From Cryptomeria japonica (taxonomy: Eukaryota; Streptophyta; Pinopsida; Cupressales; Cupressaceae), in NCBI RefSeq assembly GCF_030272615.1, contig NC_081408.1:615720476-615784475 (forward strand): a stretch of DNA of 64,000 nucleotides, in the 5' to 3' direction. The translations under genes were made by a program, and so were the position numbers. The notes under the pieces were generated by a model. The model did not search any database. It saw only the letters and a list, made by a program, of their open reading frames with translations, and was not told the origin of the DNA. Positions 58,701-64,000 of this stretch are shown piece by piece (the first letter of the stretch is position 1; each line of letters starts with the position of its first letter).

Positions 58701-59523
58701 GTAAGTATGTGAATTCAGTGTTACAGAGGTTCAACATGAAGGATTGTAGACCATTGTGTGTTCCTTCTATAGTTGGAATGAAATTATCTATTGCAGATTG
58801 TCCTACATTCCCATCGAAGATGTTAGACATGGGCAAAGTGCCTTACCAAAGTGCAGTTGGAAGTTTGATGTCTGTTATGGTCTATACTAGACTAGACATT
58901 GCCCAAGCAGTGGGTGTTCTATCCAGATATATGTCTAAGCCTGGTAGAGTTCATTGGGATGTAGTCAAAAGAGTCTTCAGATATTTGAAGAGTACCTTAG
59001 AGTATTCTTTGTGTTATCATGGTAATTCAGTTGGAGACCTGATTTCCCTTGATATTCATGGTTATGTGGATTCAGACTGAGCAGGTAATATTGATAGCAG
59101 AAGATCCACCAATGCTTATGTGTTTACTTTATTTGGTGGTGCAATTAGTTGGATGAGTAAGTGATAGACTGTGGTTGTTTTATCCACTAGTGAAGAAGAG
59201 TATATGGTAGCTACTCATTATTGTAAAGAGGCCATTTGGCTTAAGAGACTATGTTTAGACATTGGAATAAAACAAGGAGTCGTGAAAATTTATTGTGACA
59301 GTTAGAGTGTGATCTGCTTAGCTAAGAACCCAAAATTTCATTCCCGGACCAAGCACATTGATGTTTAGTATCATTTTGTCAGAGATATGGCCGAAGATGG
59401 TAGGGTGAATCTAGTTAAGGTAGAAAATTTGATTAATGTTGGAGATTCTTTAACTAAGGTTGGGAGCATAAAGAAGTTCAAATGGTGCTTATATTCTATG
59501 GGCCTCATGGCCCCTAGCAATTG
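58701..59523 (+). pseudogene. RNase H of element A
   Basis: YQSAVGSLMSVMVYTRLDI, RYMSKPGRVHWDVVKRVFRY, GNIDSRRSTNAYVFTLFGG, STSEEEYMVA, KNPKFHSRTKHIDV and the C-terminal LYSMGLMAPSN are the Tork-type landmarks. Stops are present near 59078 and 59162 and in the DNS...VICL region. Confidence 0.9.
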
Positions 59524-59579
59524 ATTTATTGCATTAATTCTCCCTTTTCTCTTGCAAGGTGTTCAAAAAGTAGGATATT

Positions 59580-60336
59580 TTTTGGGAAAATGGTGTATCA
59601 ACCTTGCATTTACATGAGGTTATTATTTATAATAAGTTTTCATTTGAGCACAAAATGGTACAAAATTATCCCCAAAGCTTTTGGTTGGCTAGATAAGCAT
59701 TTTGGTAAAGTCACGTCGCAAGATCACATCTAGTTTTGAAGATATTAAATTTTCCATTTTGGAGGGGTCCAATGAAAGGTTTAAATTTTATTTTGAGGAC
59801 TTTAGAGGCCCCAAAATGTCTTGAAAAGTGGGCATAAATGGCATGGCGGTTTACGAGGCAATAGAGAACTTCACGAGCTTTCTCGTGCTTCAAACAGTTT
59901 GTCAATAGGACACACGGTTCTCAGGTTATGGCCTCCAGAAGTTTGTAATCCTGAAATAGGAAATATAAAATACACCGGACACATAAATGAGCTATAAAAA
60001 GGAAGGGACACGTCATAGGGCATATAGAAGGGAGATAAGGTCGGCTACACATTTTTGGGTGGTTTCAGCCCATGGTTTTGTACACCCGTTTGACGGTTTC
60101 TTGTATTTTATCTCCTATATATGAGGTGCGTGAGATAGAGGTTTTATGTAAGAGTCTTATAGCTATTGAGTTACCTCTGAATCTTTAATTAGTGGTACTC
60201 CTATGAAGAGATTTCCCTGCAAGTATATTATTATCTTTTTTTATTACAAAATAATATATTGGGTGGCTTTTGGAGCATGGGGTTTTCTCCTAAAAGGGAT
60301 TTTCCCACATAAATCCATGTGTTATGGTTTGAATGT
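59580..60336 (+). repeat. 3' LTR of element A, truncated
   Basis: It starts TTTTGGGAAAATGG (second base changed from G) and follows the 5' LTR to GGTTTGAATGT, then similarity stops. About 110 bases of the LTR end are missing at the junction with F2. Confidence 0.88.
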
Positions 60337-60347
60337 ATTGGTAAACA

Positions 60348-61300
60348 AATTTGCCCCTTTTTGAAATCTTAACAATTATCTTCCTTAAGCAAAAATATAA
60401 CTCTGTTTTGCCCTTTATAAAAGGAGACAAACTACCAATAGTTGGATGAATTAATAAAATTCAACCTCTACATTAGAGGGCAGCTCCTCGTATGATTTGC
60501 AATGAATTTACTACACAAATGATATGATAATACTTTTTACTAGAAAGCATTGAAAGGCTTCAAAATTTATTCATCAACACAAATAAATGCCTTCAAAATT
60601 GTAAACATAGGAAATTTTCTAAAAGAATATTTAATGAGAGTTCACATACTCTAATTTACAAACATGTTCACAATATTATTTCAAAGCATATCAGAGGCTC
60701 AACAATACTAAAGGCTAATTGATACTCTCTCATGCCTCATAGGGAAAGGGGAATCAGGCAAACCAATACGTGCAAGTCTTCTAACAACTAATGATAACCA
60801 TGAATTAAGGAAAATATAGAGATAACTGATCACAGAAATATATCATGCCCATAACACCTTCTCAAGAAAGATTATTAATCTTCAAACACATAGATTTAAA
60901 GATTGCATAACATAACATTTCATTGATAATCAACCATTGTATTTCCAAACAATTCATATGAGAACCAAACTATTATCTGTTGCTCCTCAAAATCATAGTT
61001 TTTCGGAACCCGTACAAAGACAAGCTTTTCAGCTTAAATAGCCTCTAGGCTCATAGTTTTTACATAATCAAATTACATTTACTTTTGATCAAAGTGAAGG
61101 AAAATGTTTAAGACAACATGAAAGAAAACTAAATCAACAACCACCGGGAGGTTGACACTTCATCTTCGGATCAACTATGCTTCCATTGTGGCAGAGGAGG
61201 TTACAGATCTATTCTACTTTGCCGCAGAACCATGCCATTCCAGGTGCACCGCCAAGAAGTTCAGGATGACCTAAAAATAATGAAGACCGATGTGTTGGAT
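60348..61300 (-). other. 3' non-coding region of unit F2
   Basis: Inverted homologue of 15737-16689. It begins at the purine-rich TTCAAAAAGGGGCAAAT (- strand) next to TGTTTACC. Only about ten bases of any following LTR remain before sequence of element A. Confidence 0.6.
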
Positions 61301-64000
61301 TCTCTGCTTCCACACTTCTTTGTCCATGTTTACCTATGCTACTTTTGCCTTGTGAACCTCCAAATGGTCAAAACAGACTATGAGCGTTGATTCAATTCTT
61401 GCCACCTTTGAGAAGTCATATGTGGTCAAATATTTTGTCATCTTAATGAATTGAATCCTCTCTTGAAAGACCTTGGTCATGTCCACAACTTCCTCAATTG
61501 TCTTGGCCCCATCCTTTATGAGCTGGATGTCAATACTTTTGAGATGCTTTTACATCGTATCAATCAAGACTATCAATCCTCTAAGCAATTTGGTGGATTC
61601 TTCATGACCTTTCTTGATGATTGAGTTGCGCCACTCCACATTCTTCCTTGACACATATAATACATTGTCATCCAAGTTCTCTACTGGTTTTTCAGCCAAG
61701 AAGTTCATCACCCCATATTTCTCTATATCATTCATTTATGCAAGGACTTCTACCCATTTGATCCTTTCCTTCTCCCAAGCCATTGTTTCCAGTTCTAGCT
61801 CCTTGCTCATAGTTTTTGCATTTTTATAAACTTTCACCAGATTAATGATATAATCTGACCCCTGTTGTATTATCAGGTCCAACCATTTATTGAACATTTC
61901 TGTAACTACCCTGTTCCTTTGAACCTGGTCTAGCATTTTTTGGTTGGCCGAAGGTTTAGGGTCGAATGATACCGATATCTGTGACAATGGTTGGGGGTTT
62001 GGGTTGTGGATGGCATTGATATATTCAACCATCTGGGTAACAACTTGCTTCAGTTCTCTTTTTTCTTTTTCATCCTTCCACATTCTTGAAATTATCCTCT
62101 TTGTGGATGATTCCAAATGCCTAACATCCACAAAATGTGAAGCAACTCCCAGATCTATCTTCTCAACTGTAAAATCCTCCGCAGTAGCTTTGTCTGCAAC
62201 CTTTCCTGGGATTGGTTTGGCTATTTCAGTCATCGAGTGACCTGCTGCTTCATCTACATCAAGCATTGCTTGTGTTTTGAGTTTCTTTGGCTTTGATGCC
62301 TTTCCCAAACATCTGCTAACCATGTCCTCCATTGGGATTGTAACCGGTACCACACTCTGTTTATTTCCAACACCAGCTTCCAACCATCTTGGTGCATTTG
62401 TAGGGTCCTTAGGTGGTGGAGTTGTCTGTACATCTGGTGAAGTGACAATGACCAAGGTGTTCATGGGATCTTGTCAGATTTCCTCTTCCTTACTCATGTC
62501 CATTTCCTACGTCTCGGGCTCATCTTGATCCTGTGGATCCATTGTTTGTTCAGGCTCCTCACTAGGGTCTAGGTCTACAACAACCTATTTCAGAATGGTC
62601 TCCCTACTCTTTTTTTTACTCCTGGATAGAGTTACTCGAGCAACCATGAGACCGAATGGTGACCTCTTTGATCTCCTACGTTGAATTTTCTCAAAAATAG
62701 GTCTTGGAATACTTGCAACATTAGCAATTTCATTAGTGAAAGAAATGGGAGATTGAGTGACAATGTGTGAATCAATTCTTAGTTCATGCAAGGACATGTG
62801 AGGTCCCTCCTTAAACTTTTGGTTTCTCAACCATCTTTCTGTTCTCCTCACAACGTTGAAGGTTCTAGCTTGAATACTATCATCCTCCTTTTTATTCCGA
62901 TCAATTTCTGGAATTAGTTTTCCTTGAACATCTGTGTCAAACCCAGGATCTAGGATGTCCTCCCCTATATCTTCTAATACTTCAGATATATTAATTGGAA
63001 GCCTCATGGTAGTTATTTGCTACAAAGTGAACCTGGACCACAGTCTCTTCCTTACCTCATACTCATCACTACAGTTCTCCCAGTAATCCACTAACTGAGG
63101 TTCATGATAAAAATGACTATCTACATTTAGGTTTTCCATTGCATAACCCCTACTGTCAAACTTTCACCTTTCCATATATGGCTGCAGGTTCATCCTTTTG
63201 AATTCTAGTTCCAGGTTCAGGGCGTCTGATACAGATTTGTAGCTATAGTATCCGAGTTCAATAGGGAATACAACTCCAGACTTGCCCTTTGTTCCCAATC
63301 TTTTATCAATGTAGGCTAGCTTCTTGCTTAACTCTATAAGCACATAACTGTCAAAAGCATACCTAGGCAGCTTGAATGGTTGGCCCTCAAAACTACCTAC
63401 CTGGAGGTAAGTAAATCTGGGAAATTGAATAAAGAAGCTACCATATATGCTCATGAATTCCATTGCTTCAATAGACATTCTTCTATTCGCATCACCCTGG
63501 AGCTCAAAGGCAAGTCTTCCCACAAAGACTCCATTCCACCTATCAATTTGCTCGACATGTCTCTATTATTGTAATAGGGGATAATAATTAAACACCCTCA
63601 TCCCATCTATCCAAGGTTTGTTAGGTAGACCAGGCCAATCTCTTGTGCAATCTAAAATCTAGAAAAGATAAGAAGACATATAAAACCCTGACATCCCCAT
63701 AAAATTGCTCAATCCTTCATGAAGTCTCTCTGCAATTACCTGAGACCAATCTAGATACCTGTCACTATATAAACCCACTTGAACGAAAAAGTACATCGAA
63801 TCCTCCCAGTAGAAGGAATGTGAGTTTCCCTTCACTCTGTTTAAAAGTATCACAATATCCCGCACTTCTGTGATGAAGTGCTCTCTAGTCAGAGGCTTTG
63901 GTAACCATGACCCTCCTTTTTGAATTTTTAGGAGCCAATTCCTAGCAATTACACTCCTGTACTTGCTCTTCTTTTTTGAGAAATAGGCAGATGAATTCCC
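61301..64000 (-). pseudogene. Unit F2: inverted copy of the unrecognised ~1000-aa protein, 5' end outside window
   Basis: All recognisable pieces on the - strand (63865-63659, 63523-63164, 63007-62585, 62464-61736, 61735-61550) share one reading frame, so the ancestral product was a single long frame broken only by stops. It aligns with F1 from 13054 on: FVQVGLYSDRYLDWSQVI, GSFFIQFPRFTYLQVG, RLPINISEVLEDIGED, LGKASKPKKLKTQ and ENLDDNVLYVSRKNVEW are conserved blocks. Stops at two positions coincide with stops in F1. The stop that ends F1 at 15736 is absent here and the frame runs a little further. Function unknown. Confidence 0.6.

Larger units (their letters stand above)
19262..60336 (+). mobile_element. 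Element A: Tork/Tnt1-like copia, split by 35 kb of younger elements
   Basis: The left LTR, primer site, gag, protease and integrase (19262-22606) are separated from RT, RNase H and the right LTR (57861-60336) by element B and its contents. The two halves join exactly at the 5-bp duplication CCTCC (22602-22606 and 57856-57860). Gag and protease resemble the Tork/Tnt1 group. Without inserts the element would be about 5.8 kb. The flank before the left LTR ends CAGTC, but the right LTR is truncated, so a duplication for A itself cannot be read. Confidence 0.85.

Overview
The window looks like intergenic DNA from a large plant genome. Ty1/copia and Ty3/gypsy pol fragments, roughly 65-70% A+T by eye, deeply nested LTR elements and no recognisable host gene suggest a gymnosperm such as a conifer or yew relative; that assignment is inference. 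I saw no rRNA, tRNA, CRISPR array or intact host gene. Nearly all coding signal is decayed gag/pol with many premature stops.

Left part (1-19261). A partial LTR (G1, 1-860) is followed by a poorly recognisable stretch and a + strand gypsy-like gag/protease remnant (I). Then come a - strand copia-type gag-only element (H, 4624-8817), a - strand Ty3/gypsy fragment with LTR, gag, protease and RT start (J, 8818-11740), and unit F1 (about 12.7-16.7 kb, +). F1 encodes an unrecognised protein of about 1000 aa. The 3' end of a - strand copia element (G2, 17064-19261) closes this part.

Central part (19262-60336). This is one nested stack. Copia A (Tork/Tnt1-like, +, 19262-60336) was split by copia B (+, 22607-57855, repeat CCTCC). 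B received a solo LTR S (-, 25600-26675, repeat TAAGG) and pol-less element D (+, 28821-55791, repeat CTGAG). D received gag-only element E (-, 32258-42185, repeat CTTAC) and copia C2 (-, 42619-50193, repeat CAAAC). The left LTR of E received copia C1 (+, 32319-39706, repeat TATAT). The deepest path is A > B > D > E > C1, with six perfect 5-bp target-site duplications visible, so insertion order can be read directly.

Right part (60337-64000). The 3' LTR of A stops short and joins a second, inverted copy of unit F (F2). F1 and F2 share one ancestral reading frame and share stop positions.

How the pieces relate. A, B, C1 and C2 carry the standard gag-PR-IN-RT-RNase H order, all inactivated. 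D, E and H lack pol and would have needed proteins in trans. LTRs of G, B, C and S share several sequence modules although their bodies differ. The best candidates for something undescribed are the F-unit protein, the Q/N-rich protein of D, the shared LTR modules, and the in-frame gag duplication in C2.
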